Below are positions 1 through 9,094 of a DNA stretch of 34,222 bases, piece after piece. The translations under genes and the position numbers were made by a program. The notes beneath the pieces were generated by a model. It did not search any database. It was not told the DNA's origin and saw only the letters and a list, made by a program, of their open reading frames with translations. The first letter of the stretch is position 1, and the number at the start of each line of letters is the position of its first letter. Origin of the DNA: an uncultured Dysosmobacter sp. (GTDB lineage Bacteria; Bacillota; Clostridia; Oscillospirales; Oscillospiraceae); the NCBI GenBank assembly GCA_934504065.1, contig CAKSVQ010000013.1:1-34222 (forward strand), read 5' to 3'.

Positions 1-1463
1 AGGACGGCGCGACGATTGAGAATATCTCCGCGGGGCTTTCCATCTCCGTGGTGAAAAATGCCATTTACAAGGTCATCCGCGCCGCCTCCCCTGAGGAGCT
101 GGGCCGGAACATCGTGGTGCAGGGCGGCACGTTCTATAATGAAGCGGTGCTGCGGGCCTTTGAAAAGGAGATGGGCGTGGAGGTCATCCGCCCGGATATT
201 GCCGGGCTGATGGGCGCTTACGGCGCAGCCCTCTACGGCCGGGGCAAGGCCGCGGGCGGACAGGTGAGCACCCTGCTGGACCGCCGGGCGCTGGCCGACT
301 TCCGGCAGGAGACCCGCAGCGAGGTCTGCGGCCGCTGCGGCAACAACTGCCAGCTCACCATCAACACCTTTGCCGACGGCGGCACCTTCATCAGCGGCAA
401 CCGCTGCGACCGCCCTATCACCGGAAAGGCCGACACCGGGGACCGCAACCTTTACGCCTATAAGCGCAAGCTGATTTTAAGCTACAAGCCCGTTCCCGGC
501 AAGCGGGGCAAGATCGGCATTCCGCTGTGTCTGAATATGTGGGAGCTGCTGCCCTTCTGGCACACGTTCTTCACCAAGCTGGGCTTTGCCGTGTACCACA
601 GTCCCCTCTCCAGCCGGGACCTCTACCTCAAGGGGCAGGGCACCATCCCCAGCGACACGGCCTGCTTCCCCGCGAAGCTGGCCCACGGGCACATCCACTT
701 CCTTTCCAAGCTGGGACTGGACGCCATTTTCTACCCCTGCATGACCTATAACATCGACGAGGGTCTGGGCCAGAACCACTATAACTGCCCGGTGGTGGCC
801 TATTATCCCGAGGTCATCGCCGGAAACTGCCCGGAAATTCGGGACACGAAATTCATTTACGATTACGTGGGCATCCACCGCCCCAAGGACTTCACCAAAA
901 AGATCCACGCCATCCTCCGCGCCTCCTTCCCCGACATCGGGAAATCCGAGGTAAAGGCGGCGGCCGACGCGGCCTATGCAGAATACGCCAACCACATGGC
1001 CCAGATCCGCAAGGAGGGCGAGCGCATCATTGAGCAGGCCCGGGCAGAGGGACGGCGCATCATCGTGCTGGCCGGGCGGCCCTACCACGTGGACCCGGAG
1101 GTCAACCACGGGATCGACACCCTGATCACCCGCTTCGGCGCGGCGGTGGTGACGGAGGACTCCATTTCCAACCGGGTGGAGCGCTTCCCCACCACGGTGC
1201 TCAACCAGTGGACCTACCATTCCCGCCTGTACGCCGCCGCCAAATACTGCTGCGGTCAGAAGGACATGGACCTTGTGCAGCTCGTCAGCTTCGGCTGCGG
1301 CGTGGACGCCATCACGTCCGACGAGACCCGGGAGATCCTGACGGAGGGCGGCAAGCTCTACACCCAGCTCAAGATCGACGAGATCACCAATCTGGGCGCG
1401 GTGCGCATCCGTCTGCGCAGCCTGTTTGCCGCGCTGGACGAGCGGGACGAAGAGGAGGCTTGA
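1..1463 (+). CDS. Acyl-CoA dehydratase activase with DUF2229-type domain (5' end missing)
   Basis: Open reading frame runs in from the left edge (first full codon at 3) and ends with TGA at 1461-1463, leaving about 486 residues. The first ~75 visible residues are the end of a BadF/BadG/HgdC-type ATPase fold (motifs VVQGGTFYNEAVLRAFE and GLMGAYGAALYG). A cysteine-bearing linker follows (CGRCGNNCQ ... GNRCDRP), then a DUF2229-like domain with DTACFPAKLAHGHI and NHYNCPVVAYYPEVI. Proteins of this family are ATP-driven one-electron activators of radical 2-hydroxyacyl-CoA dehydratases, or relatives with unproven substrates. The next gene starts 4 nt downstream and encodes the HgdB-like part that, as I recall, is often fused in one very long protein in other Clostridia. 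The real start lies outside the window; the GTG at 48 is internal. Substrate cannot be told from sequence. Confidence 0.88.
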   Translation, partial: DGATIENISAGLSISVVKNAIYKVIRAASPEELGRNIVVQGGTFYNEAVLRAFEKEMGVEVIRPDIAGLMGAYGAALYGRGKAAGGQVSTLLDRRALADFRQETRSEVCGRCGNNCQLTINTFADGGTFISGNRCDRPITGKADTGDRNLYAYKRKLILSYKPVPGKRGKIGIPLCLNMWELLPFWHTFFTKLGFAVYHSPLSSRDLYLKGQGTIPSDTACFPAKLAHGHIHFLSKLGLDAIFYPCMTYNIDEGLGQNHYNCPVVAYYPEVIAGNCPEIRDTKFIYDYVGIHRPKDFTKKIHAILRASFPDIGKSEVKAAADAAYAEYANHMAQIRKEGERIIEQARAEGRRIIVLAGRPYHVDPEVNHGIDTLITRFGAAVVTEDSISNRVERFPTTVLNQWTYHSRLYAAAKYCCGQKDMDLVQLVSFGCGVDAITSDETREILTEGGKLYTQLKIDEITNLGAVRIRLRSLFAALDERDEEEA

Positions 1464-1467
1464 GCAT

Positions 1468-2787
<1,320 letters not shown>

Positions 2788-2810
2788 ACGATTTTGGCAA
2801 GCAATTTCAA

Positions 2811-2998
2811 TAAGCGAAAAAATCTCGCAGAGTTTCGCGTTCGGGAACGCGAAAAAATTGAAATCCGTGTTCTGCCGCGACATGTGCGTGGCAGAACGCA
2901 CTTTGCGCGGAGCGTGTGTCGAAATGACTGCGCAGCGGTCATGAGGCACGTAGCGCAGCGAAACCCCCTCGAACAAGTGGCAAAGCCACTTGCTCGAA
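2811..2998 (-). repeat. Dispersed four-hairpin intergenic repeat, copy A (minus orientation)
   Basis: About 190 bp, homologous to copies B (9941-10118) and C (25130-25320) but inverted. Read on the plus strand its inverted repeats are: stem 4 at 2833-2842/2845-2854 (TTTCGCGTTC/GAACGCGAAA), stem 3 at 2869-2876/2890-2897 (GTTCTGCC/GGCAGAAC), stem 2 at 2925-2931/2935-2941 (TGACTGC/GCGGTCA, one G-T pair) and stem 1 at 2970-2981/2985-2996 (one mismatch). The conserved edge motif reads AGCGAAAAAATCTCGCAGAG at 2813-2832. It fills nearly the whole gap after the HgdB-like gene and is followed by a terminator hairpin. Short ORFs inside it encode no recognisable protein. Confidence 0.85.
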
Positions 2999-3000
2999 GG

Positions 3001-3031
3001 AAAGAGCCTGCTTTGAAGCAGGCTCTTTTGG
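3001..3031. terminator. Terminator hairpin after repeat copy A
   Basis: Near-perfect inverted repeat: AAAGAGCCTGCTT (3001-3013) pairs with AAGCAGGCTCTTT (3016-3028), with a short T-run. It would end transcription from the HgdB-like gene before the MATE gene. Confidence 0.75.
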
Positions 3032-3053
3032 TATTGATTTAGGATGTGAGAAA

Positions 3054-4397
3054 ATGAACAGGGATCTGACGCAGGGCCCGGTCATGGGCTCCATGCTGCT
3101 GTTTGCCATTCCCATGATTTTGGGCAATTTGTTGCAGCAGTGCTATAACATCGCGGACACGCTGATCGTGGGCAAGTTTTTGGGAGAAAACGCGCTGGCG
3201 GCAGTGGGCTCCTCTTTCACGCTGATGACATTTCTGACCTCGATCCTGCTGGGACTGTGCATGGGCAGCGGCGCGCTGTTTTCCATCCGCTTCGGCCAGC
3301 GGGACGAAACGGGCCTGCGGGAGAGTGTGTGCGCCGCCTTCGTGCTCATCGCGGCGGCCACGGTGCTTTTAAACACGCTGGCCTACTGCTCGCTGGACGG
3401 TCTGAAGGTCTTTCTCCGGGTGCCGGAGGAGGTCTGGGGACTGATGCGGACGTATCTTGCCGTCATCTTTGTCGGCATCGCGGCCACGTTCCTTTATAAC
3501 TACTTCGCCTCGTTCCTGCGGGCCATCGGCAACTCCGTCGCCCCGCTGGTGTTTCTGGCCGTTTCCGCCGTGCTGAACATCGCGCTGGACCTGTGGTTCG
3601 TGGTGGGGCTTGATCGGGGCGTAGGCGGCGCAGCCGAGGCCACGGTGATCGCCCAGTACGTCTCCGGGATCGGCATCGCGGTCTATGCCGCGGCAAAATC
3701 TCCACAGCTCCGGGCGCTGCGGGGCAGCTTTGCCGTGCGGTGGCAGCGAGTGCGGGAGGTGGCCTCCTTCTCCGTGCTGACGTGTGTGCAGCAGTCGGTA
3801 ATGAATCTGGGCATTTTGATGGTGCAGGGGCTGGTCAACAGCTTCGGCCCCACGGTGATGGCCGCCTTTGCCGCGGCAGTGAAGATCGACGCCTTTGCCT
3901 ATATGCCTGTGCAGGACTTCGGCAACGCGTTTTCCACATTCATCGCCCAGAACTACGGCGCGCAGAAGTCCCAGCGCATCCGCGCCGGGGTAAAGGGCGC
4001 GGTGGCGGCAGCCTTCGCCTTCTGCGTGGTAATATCGGCGCTGGTGTGCCTGTTCGCCCCGCAGCTGATGGGCTTTTTTGTGGAAACGGACGCCATCATT
4101 GCCGAGGGTGCTCGGTACCTGCGCATTGAGGGCGCGTTTTACTGCGGCATCGGGTGTTTGTTCCTGCTCTACGGCCTGTACCGGGCGCTGGGCAGACCGG
4201 GAATGAGCGTGGTGCTCACGGTGATCTCGCTGGGCACCCGGGTGGCGCTGGCCTATGCCCTGTCCGCCATCCCCGCTATCGGTGTGGTGGGCATCTGGTG
4301 GTCCGTGCCCATCGGCTGGTTCCTCGCCGACGTGGCTGGAGGTGTGTATTACCTGCTGCGCAAACGCACGCTCCTCTCCTTCCAAAACAATGTTTGA
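3054..4397 (+). CDS. MATE family efflux transporter
   Basis: 447 aa from ATG 3054, with a modest purine-rich site (AGGATGTGAG) just upstream. The opening LTQGPVMGSMLLFAIPMILGNLLQQCYNIADTLIVGKFLG is the classic start of NorM/DinF-type MATE proteins, and about 12 hydrophobic segments span the length, which is typical (440-460 aa). The second half repeats the fold (TCVQQSVMNLGILMVQGLVNSFG, then IAQNYGAQKSQRIRAGVKGA). Such proteins export organic cations, drugs or metabolites with Na+ or H+ antiport; the substrate cannot be told. It is monocistronic, bounded by terminator hairpins on both sides. I see no clear promoter in the 22 bases between the terminator and the start, so some transcription may come through from upstream. 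Confidence 0.93.
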   Translation: MNRDLTQGPVMGSMLLFAIPMILGNLLQQCYNIADTLIVGKFLGENALAAVGSSFTLMTFLTSILLGLCMGSGALFSIRFGQRDETGLRESVCAAFVLIAAATVLLNTLAYCSLDGLKVFLRVPEEVWGLMRTYLAVIFVGIAATFLYNYFASFLRAIGNSVAPLVFLAVSAVLNIALDLWFVVGLDRGVGGAAEATVIAQYVSGIGIAVYAAAKSPQLRALRGSFAVRWQRVREVASFSVLTCVQQSVMNLGILMVQGLVNSFGPTVMAAFAAAVKIDAFAYMPVQDFGNAFSTFIAQNYGAQKSQRIRAGVKGAVAAAFAFCVVISALVCLFAPQLMGFFVETDAIIAEGARYLRIEGAFYCGIGCLFLLYGLYRALGRPGMSVVLTVISLGTRVALAYALSAIPAIGVVGIWWSVPIGWFLADVAGGVYYLLRKRTLLSFQNNV

Positions 4398-4400
4398 ACG

Positions 4401-4440
4401 AAAAAGTGCTGCGATCATCCGATCGCAGCACTTTTTGCTT
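4401..4440. terminator. Bidirectional terminator between MATE gene and coaW
   Basis: Perfect 16-bp stem: AAAAAGTGCTGCGATC (4401-4416) and its complement (4421-4436) around loop ATCC. A-runs on one side and T-runs on the other serve both convergent genes. Confidence 0.9.
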
Positions 4441-5279
4441 TATTTTATGGCTTTTTTCTTCAGGCTGCAAAGACCTGCACCGATGGCGGTAGCAAAGGTG
4501 GCGTTTTCCGGCACAATGTAGTGAATGCCGTAAAGCTTTTCAAAATTCTCAAAGTTGGGCTTCACCTGATCCAGCGTGGTCATGGAGCCCGTCACCACCA
4601 CGGTTTGGGTGCCGCAGCACTGGCAGGCCAGCACCGTCATGGTGCCGATGGCCTGCAAAACCAGATTCACCGCGCCTGCGGCAAGGTCCGCCGGGGCGGC
4701 GTCCTCGGAAAGATTGCCGAAATTGGCGGCGGTCAGAGTGGGGTCCAGCGTGGGGGCGGGGTTGCAGGTGATGTCGGCAATGGTCAGGTCCACCTTTCCA
4801 AGGTCGCCCTGCGCCGCCAGCCGCTTGATCTGGCCGAAGCGCTCCACACCCACCAGCTTGCGGCACAGTCCGCCCAGCGTGCCGCCGCCGATGCCGCTGC
4901 CGCACAGGTGACGCACCGCGCCGCCCTTTTCCGCCCACATCAGGGCCGTTCCCGTGCCCATGGTGACCACTACGGCCTTCTCCTGCCCGGAAAGCGCTAG
5001 CGCCCCGGTGCCGCTGGCGGAAAATTCATCCACCTTGCAGGTGGGCAGGCCATAGATGTCGCCGTCTACATAGCTGGCGCCCACGCCGGTGAGCACCACC
5101 CGGCGCACACATCCCAGCGTCAGGCCGTTGCTGGTGAGATAGTTGCCCAGCGCGCCATAAAGACTGGTGACCTGATCCTCCGCCCGCACCCGCAGCATGG
5201 AGATCACGCTGCCGTCTGTCCGCAGGCCCACGATCTTGGTGGTGGAGCCGCCAATGTCGATCCCCAAAATCACATCCAT
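4440..5279 (-). CDS. coaW: Type II pantothenate kinase
   Basis: 279 aa when started at the ATG at 5279; a start at 5306 would add nine residues (MNVCGGGFS) with no homology to the family. Phosphorylates pantothenate, the first step of coenzyme A synthesis, in the cytoplasm. The fold is ASKHA: phosphate-1 loop GIDIGGSTTKIVG near the N-terminus, phosphate-2 loop VVTMGTGTALM in the middle, then the glycine-rich GSGIGGGTLGGL. Length matches Firmicute CoaW proteins, which unlike type I/III kinases are often insensitive to CoA feedback (family knowledge). It is divergent from pncB, so precursors of CoA and NAD are made from adjacent promoters. The C-terminus is lysine-rich. Confidence 0.9.
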   Translation of the reverse strand: MDVILGIDIGGSTTKIVGLRTDGSVISMLRVRAEDQVTSLYGALGNYLTSNGLTLGCVRRVVLTGVGASYVDGDIYGLPTCKVDEFSASGTGALALSGQEKAVVVTMGTGTALMWAEKGGAVRHLCGSGIGGGTLGGLCRKLVGVERFGQIKRLAAQGDLGKVDLTIADITCNPAPTLDPTLTAANFGNLSEDAAPADLAAGAVNLVLQAIGTMTVLACQCCGTQTVVVTGSMTTLDQVKPNFENFEKLYGIHYIVPENATFATAIGAGLCSLKKKAIK

Positions 5280-5314
5280 GGAAAAACCGCCCCCACAAAC
5301 ATTCATTGTGTTCC

Positions 5315-5343
5315 ATAATAGGGGAGGACACCGGAGATGTCAA
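5315..5343 (-). promoter_or_regulatory. coaW promoter
   Basis: On the minus strand TTGACA (5343-5338), 17-bp spacer, TATTAT (5320-5315): a near-consensus sigma-A promoter 36 bp upstream of the coaW start. Confidence 0.8.
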
Positions 5344-5384
5344 TGAAAATTTGACCGGGATTTTACGTATTTTCCGAAAAACGA

Positions 5385-5413
5385 TTGCTTTTCTTCCGGA
5401 AGCCGACTATAAT
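5385..5413 (+). promoter_or_regulatory. pncB promoter
   Basis: TTGCTT (5385-5390), 17-bp spacer, TATAAT (5408-5413); start of transcription expected near 5420, giving a ~40-nt leader. No NadR/NiaR-type or riboswitch-like structure is evident. Confidence 0.8.
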
Positions 5414-5458
5414 CTAGGCAGGTGACAAGACACCGAGGATTTTATATGAGGTGCAATC

Positions 5459-6907
5459 ATGGATACGGAAAAGAAACTGAATATGACCATGCTCTGCGAC
5501 TTTTATGAGCTGACCATGGGCAACGGGTATTTCCAGGCGGGCTGCACGGACCGGATCACGTATTTCGACGTGTTCTTCCGGGATGTGCCGGACAAGGGCG
5601 GCTTCGCTGTCTGCGCAGGGCTCAGCCAGCTCATCGACTATATCCAGAATCTCCACTTTGACGCGGAGGATATTGACTATCTGCGGAGCAAGCATCTGTT
5701 TTCCGAGGAATTTCTGGCCTATCTCAAGGATTTCCACTTCTCCGGCGACATCTGGGCCATTCCCGAGGGCACGCCCATCTTCCCCCGGGAGCCTGTGGTG
5801 ACCGTGCGGGCCAAGGCCATTGAGGCCCAGCTGATCGAGACCTTTACCCTGCTCACCATCAACCATCAGAGCCTGATCGCCACCAAGGCCAACCGCATCT
5901 GCCGGGCGGCGCAGGGGCGCACGGTGCTGGAGTTCGGCTCCCGCCGCGCACAGGGGACCGACGGCGCTATCTCCGGCGCCCGGGCGGCCTATATCGGCGG
6001 CTGCAAGGGCACGGCCTGCACCATTTCCGACCAGCTCTTTGGCGTTCCCGCAGGCGGCACCATGGCCCACTCTTGGGTGCAGATGTTCGACAGCGAGTAT
6101 GAGGCCTTCAAGACCTACTGCGAGATCTACCCCACCAACGCAACGCTGCTGGTGGACACTTATAATGTGCTCAAGTCCGGCGTGCCAGACGCCATTCGCG
6201 CCTTTAACGAGGTTTTGAAGCCCCTTGGCATCACCAAATGCGGCATCCGGCTGGACTCCGGCGACATTGCCTATCTCAGCCGGGAGGCCCGAAAGATGCT
6301 GGACGCGGCAGGCTGGACGGAGTGCCAGATCTCCGCTTCCAACTCACTGGACGAGTATATCATCCGCGACCTTCTTTTGCAGGACGCCAAGGTGGATATG
6401 TTCGGCGTGGGCGAGCGGATGATCACCGCCAGCAGCCAGCCCGTATTCGGCGGCGTGTACAAGCTGGCCGCCGTGGAGGACGACAAGGGCAACATCGTGC
6501 CCAAGATCAAGGTCAGCGAAAACGTGGACAAGATCACCAATCCCCACTTCAAAAAGACCTACCGCATCTTCGACCGCTCCACCGGAAAGGCCGAGGCGGA
6601 CTATATCACCGTCTGGGATGAAACGATCGACGAAAGCAAGCCGCTGGAGCTGTTCGACCCCCGCGCCACATGGAAGCGCAAGACCTATCAGAACTTCGAG
6701 GCCCGGCCCTTGCAGGTGCAGGTCTTCAAGGGCGGCGAGCTGGTCTACCGCCAGCCCTCCCTGCAGGACATCCAGAAATACTGCGCCCAGCAGGTGGATA
6801 CCCTTTGGGACGAGGTCAAGCGGTTTGAAAACCCCCACAATTACTATGTGGACCTCAGCCAGAAGCTGTGGGACATCAAACAGGAGCTGCTGCAAAAGCA
6901 GAGATAA
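5459..6907 (+). CDS. pncB: Nicotinate phosphoribosyltransferase
   Basis: 482 aa from ATG 5459, with AUGAGGUG upstream as ribosome site. Joins nicotinate to PRPP to give nicotinate mononucleotide, the entry point of NAD salvage. The N-terminal block (MTMLCDFYELTMGNGYF), the LLTINHQSLIATKANRI block, the LEFGSRRAQGTDGAISGARA loop and the GVPAGGTMAHSWVQMF segment are diagnostic of the longer Firmicute/eukaryote-like NAPRTase group; GIRLDSGDIAYLS and GVGERMITA complete the TIM-barrel site. Full family length. It is monocistronic, divergent from coaW, and closed by a terminator at 6918-6946. Confidence 0.95.
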   Translation: MDTEKKLNMTMLCDFYELTMGNGYFQAGCTDRITYFDVFFRDVPDKGGFAVCAGLSQLIDYIQNLHFDAEDIDYLRSKHLFSEEFLAYLKDFHFSGDIWAIPEGTPIFPREPVVTVRAKAIEAQLIETFTLLTINHQSLIATKANRICRAAQGRTVLEFGSRRAQGTDGAISGARAAYIGGCKGTACTISDQLFGVPAGGTMAHSWVQMFDSEYEAFKTYCEIYPTNATLLVDTYNVLKSGVPDAIRAFNEVLKPLGITKCGIRLDSGDIAYLSREARKMLDAAGWTECQISASNSLDEYIIRDLLLQDAKVDMFGVGERMITASSQPVFGGVYKLAAVEDDKGNIVPKIKVSENVDKITNPHFKKTYRIFDRSTGKAEADYITVWDETIDESKPLELFDPRATWKRKTYQNFEARPLQVQVFKGGELVYRQPSLQDIQKYCAQQVDTLWDEVKRFENPHNYYVDLSQKLWDIKQELLQKQR

Positions 6908-6917
6908 AAACAATCGG

Positions 6918-6949
6918 AAGAGTGGAGAGCGCCGCTCTCCACTCTTTCA
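6918..6949 (+). terminator. pncB terminator
   Basis: Perfect 13-bp stem AAGAGTGGAGAGC (6918-6930) / GCTCTCCACTCTT (6934-6946), loop GCC, ending in a short T-rich tail. Confidence 0.8.
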
Positions 6950-6983
6950 AATGATCCACATAAACTTTTTTGGCGGCCCGTGG

Positions 6984-7012
6984 TTGAAGCGCCCGGGCAT
7001 TTCGGGTATAAT
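6984..7012 (+). promoter_or_regulatory. Promoter of cardiolipin synthase gene
   Basis: TTGAAG (6984-6989), 17-bp spacer, TATAAT (7007-7012). Transcription would begin near 7019, which excludes a start at 6980 and makes GTG 7040 the sensible start. Confidence 0.75.
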
Positions 7013-7039
7013 GAGGGCAACATGAAAGGAGGCGCAAGC

Positions 7040-8602
7040 GTGCACAAGAATCTTCCCCACCCGCAGGAGCGGACGGAGCGCCGTATTTCCGCCGCCACCA
7101 GCATTGGAATGTGTGTGCTGACCGTGCTGGCGCAGATCGCCACCACCTTGCTGCTGACCCACTTCCTCAAGGAAAAGGCCAGCTATGTATACAGTCTTCT
7201 GGAGCTGATCGGCGCGGTCTTTGCCATTCGGGTATACCAGCGCCCGGGCAGCCCCTCTTACAAGCTGGTGTGGATGTGCCTGCTGCTGGCGCTGCCCGTG
7301 TCCGGCATGATCCTCTTCTGCCTGTGGGGCGGCACCCATCAGGCCAAGCAGCTCAGCCTGCGGAAGGTGCCCCCCATCCCCCAGCGGGAAAGCCAGCGGA
7401 TGGCCAGCGAGACCAACCTTGCGCGGCTGAACCGTCAGTCCCCGGCGTGGGGACGGCTGGCGGCCTATTTGCAGCGGCGGGGCTTTTTGCTCTATCGGGA
7501 TACTGACGCCCAGTACTTCGGCAACGGCGCAGCCTTTTTCGATGATCTGGTGGCCCACCTGCGTCAGGCGGAGGTCTATATCTTTCTGGAATATTACATT
7601 CTGGCTGAGGGACAGATCTGGGACCGGATCTTCGCGGCGCTGAAGGAGCGGGCCGCCAAGGGCGTGGAGGTGCACATCATTTTTGACGATTTCGGCAACC
7701 TCACCCGTCTGTCGGACGACACGCTGCAGGCCATGCAGGACGCAGGCATTGAGGTGGAGGTCTTTAACCCGGTGCACCGCTACGTCAACCGCATCTATTT
7801 CAACTACCGGGACCACCGCAAGATCGCCGTGATCGACGGCTGGACGGCCTATACTGGCGGCATCAACGTGGGTGACGAATACGCAAACCTTGTCCCCCGC
7901 TTCGGCCACTGGAAGGACAGCGGCGTCCGCATCGACGGCGAGGGCGCGTGGGGCTTTGCCACGCAGTTCATGCAGATGTGGAAAATGATGGGCCGCACCT
8001 TTGCCAACGAGGACGACTATTACCGCCCCCGGCATCAGGCCGCCCCCTCGCCGGGATGGTGCCAGCCCTTTACGGACGGCCCCCTGAATAACCCGGATAA
8101 CCCGGTGGAGGAAACCTATTTGCAGCTGATTGCCTCCGCCCAGAAGATGCTCTATCTCACAACGCCCTATTACGCGGTGGAGGAATCCGTGCAACAGGCC
8201 CTATGCATCGCCGCGGACGCGGGCGTGGACGTGCGGCTGCTGGTCCCGGCCATCCCGGATAAAAAATACGCCTATATGGCGGCGGAGACCTATTGGGGCG
8301 AGCTGCTGACCCACGGCGTGAAGATCTACAAATACACCCCGGGCTTTATCCACGCCAAAAGCGTGATGGTGGACCGGGAGGTAGCGCTGATCGGCAGCAC
8401 CAATATGGATTACCGCTCTTTCCAACTGCATTATGAATGCGCGGTGCTGCTCTACCACATGCCTGTGGTAGAGGACCTGCTGGAAGACCTGGACGGCATC
8501 ATGGCGCAGAGCAGCCTGTATACGCTGGAAGAGTGGAACCATCGCCCATGGCTGCGCAAGATGCTCTCGTCCATCCTGCGGCTGGCGGCCATCTGGCTAT
8601 AA
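7040..8602 (+). CDS. cls: Cardiolipin synthase (phospholipase D family)
   Basis: 520 aa from GTG 7040, chosen because AAAGGAGG sits 7 nt upstream and the promoter lies just before it. Condenses two phosphatidylglycerols (or PG with another donor) to cardiolipin at the membrane. Two N-terminal membrane segments (around VLTVLAQIATTLLLTHF and WMCLLLALPVSGMILFCL) are followed by two PLD HKD motifs: HRKIAVIDG beginning at H259 and HAKSVMVD beginning at H438, each followed by the expected G-S/T-N type segment (GGINVGDEY; GSTNMDYRSF). Length is normal for bacterial Cls. It is a single-gene unit. A hairpin (8629-8636/8644-8651) lies just downstream but lacks a T-run. Confidence 0.93.
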   Translation: MHKNLPHPQERTERRISAATSIGMCVLTVLAQIATTLLLTHFLKEKASYVYSLLELIGAVFAIRVYQRPGSPSYKLVWMCLLLALPVSGMILFCLWGGTHQAKQLSLRKVPPIPQRESQRMASETNLARLNRQSPAWGRLAAYLQRRGFLLYRDTDAQYFGNGAAFFDDLVAHLRQAEVYIFLEYYILAEGQIWDRIFAALKERAAKGVEVHIIFDDFGNLTRLSDDTLQAMQDAGIEVEVFNPVHRYVNRIYFNYRDHRKIAVIDGWTAYTGGINVGDEYANLVPRFGHWKDSGVRIDGEGAWGFATQFMQMWKMMGRTFANEDDYYRPRHQAAPSPGWCQPFTDGPLNNPDNPVEETYLQLIASAQKMLYLTTPYYAVEESVQQALCIAADAGVDVRLLVPAIPDKKYAYMAAETYWGELLTHGVKIYKYTPGFIHAKSVMVDREVALIGSTNMDYRSFQLHYECAVLLYHMPVVEDLLEDLDGIMAQSSLYTLEEWNHRPWLRKMLSSILRLAAIWL

Positions 8603-8628
8603 AAAGGACATAGTGGGTCTCCCCAGCC

Positions 8629-8651
8629 CGCGCATTGGCCGCGCGGGCCGG
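8629..8651. other. GC-rich hairpin downstream of cls
   Basis: GCCCGCGC (8629-8636) pairs perfectly with GCGCGGGC (8644-8651) around a 7-nt loop. No T-tract follows, so it is either a weak terminator or a 3'-end stabiliser. The rest of 8603-8778 holds no gene I can support. Confidence 0.5.
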
Positions 8652-8778
8652 GTGTCTCTCCACGGGGAAAATGTCAGGGAAGTGTCCTCTATTTCTCTGA
8701 TTCTCATAACATTTTCGTACTTTTAGGAGAGTACCGCTCCGATGCCGCAGAAAAAAATAAAAAAATTGAAAAAACCTG

Positions 8779-8806
8779 TTGACAAAAAGAGCATTTCGTG
8801 TATAAT
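8779..8806 (+). promoter_or_regulatory. tRNA-Gln promoter
   Basis: Perfect TTGACA (8779-8784) and TATAAT (8801-8806) with a 16-bp spacer, preceded by an A-rich run at 8751-8775 that could act as an UP element. The strongest promoter match in the window. Confidence 0.88.
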
Positions 8807-8838
8807 AATACCTGTTCGCTGCGGTGAACAACAACGAT

Positions 8839-8912
8839 AGCGGGTTTGTGTAAAGGTAGCACAGCAGACTCTGACTCTGTATGTGAGGGTTCGAATCCTT
8901 CACCCGCTGCCA
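8839..8912 (+). tRNA. tRNA-Gln (anticodon CTG)
   Basis: 74 nt folding as a full cloverleaf: acceptor AGCGGGT/ACCCGCT, D stem GTGT/GCAC, anticodon stem GCAGA/TCTGT with loop CTCTGAC (anticodon CTG, reads CAG), T stem GAGGG/CCTTC with loop TTCGAAT, and an encoded CCA (8910-8912). It stands alone, with its own promoter and terminator. No integrase gene or repeated 3' end is seen nearby. Confidence 0.95.
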
Positions 8913-8916
8913 GAAG

Positions 8917-8953
8917 AAGTCCTGAAACTTTGCAGTTTCAGGACTTTCTTTTT
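8917..8953 (+). terminator. tRNA-Gln terminator
   Basis: Perfect 13-bp stem AAGTCCTGAAACT (8917-8929) with 8934-8946, loop TTGC, then a T-rich tract to 8953. Classic intrinsic terminator starting 5 nt after the CCA. Confidence 0.93.
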
Positions 8954-9094
8954 GCCTTCCACCGGGAAAAAGTACCATTGCGCCGCTGGGATGAACGCTT
9001 AAATTTATTTATATTTTCATGTTTCTTTTTTTCGGTGGCAGGGTGTATAATGCGCTTATACTAAAGCGCCCTCAAGGCGGAAAGGACTCTTTTC

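Noticed and set aside
2794..3042. Small ORFs within the repeat copies (also 9950-10198 and 25140-25385) with similar peptides
   Set aside because: The resemblance follows from the DNA repeat. Frames differ between copies, starts lack ribosome sites, and the conserved feature is base-paired stems rather than codons.
5414..5458. Riboswitch in the pncB leader
   Set aside because: The leader is only about 40 nt and contains no extended pairing.
8739..8837. Possible 32-codon Lys-rich ORF with an AGGAGAG site upstream
   Set aside because: It overlaps the perfect tRNA promoter and ends just before the tRNA, and its lysines come from an A-rich run. More likely promoter DNA.
8839..8912. tRNA-Gln as an attachment site for an integrated element
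   Set aside because: No integrase and no repeated tRNA 3' end was seen nearby; the flanking genes look like chromosomal housekeeping genes. The mobile-element scar is 23 kb away.
8499..8978. 159-codon minus-strand frame across the tRNA
   Set aside because: It is antisense to the tRNA, its promoter and the end of cls, so not credible as a gene.
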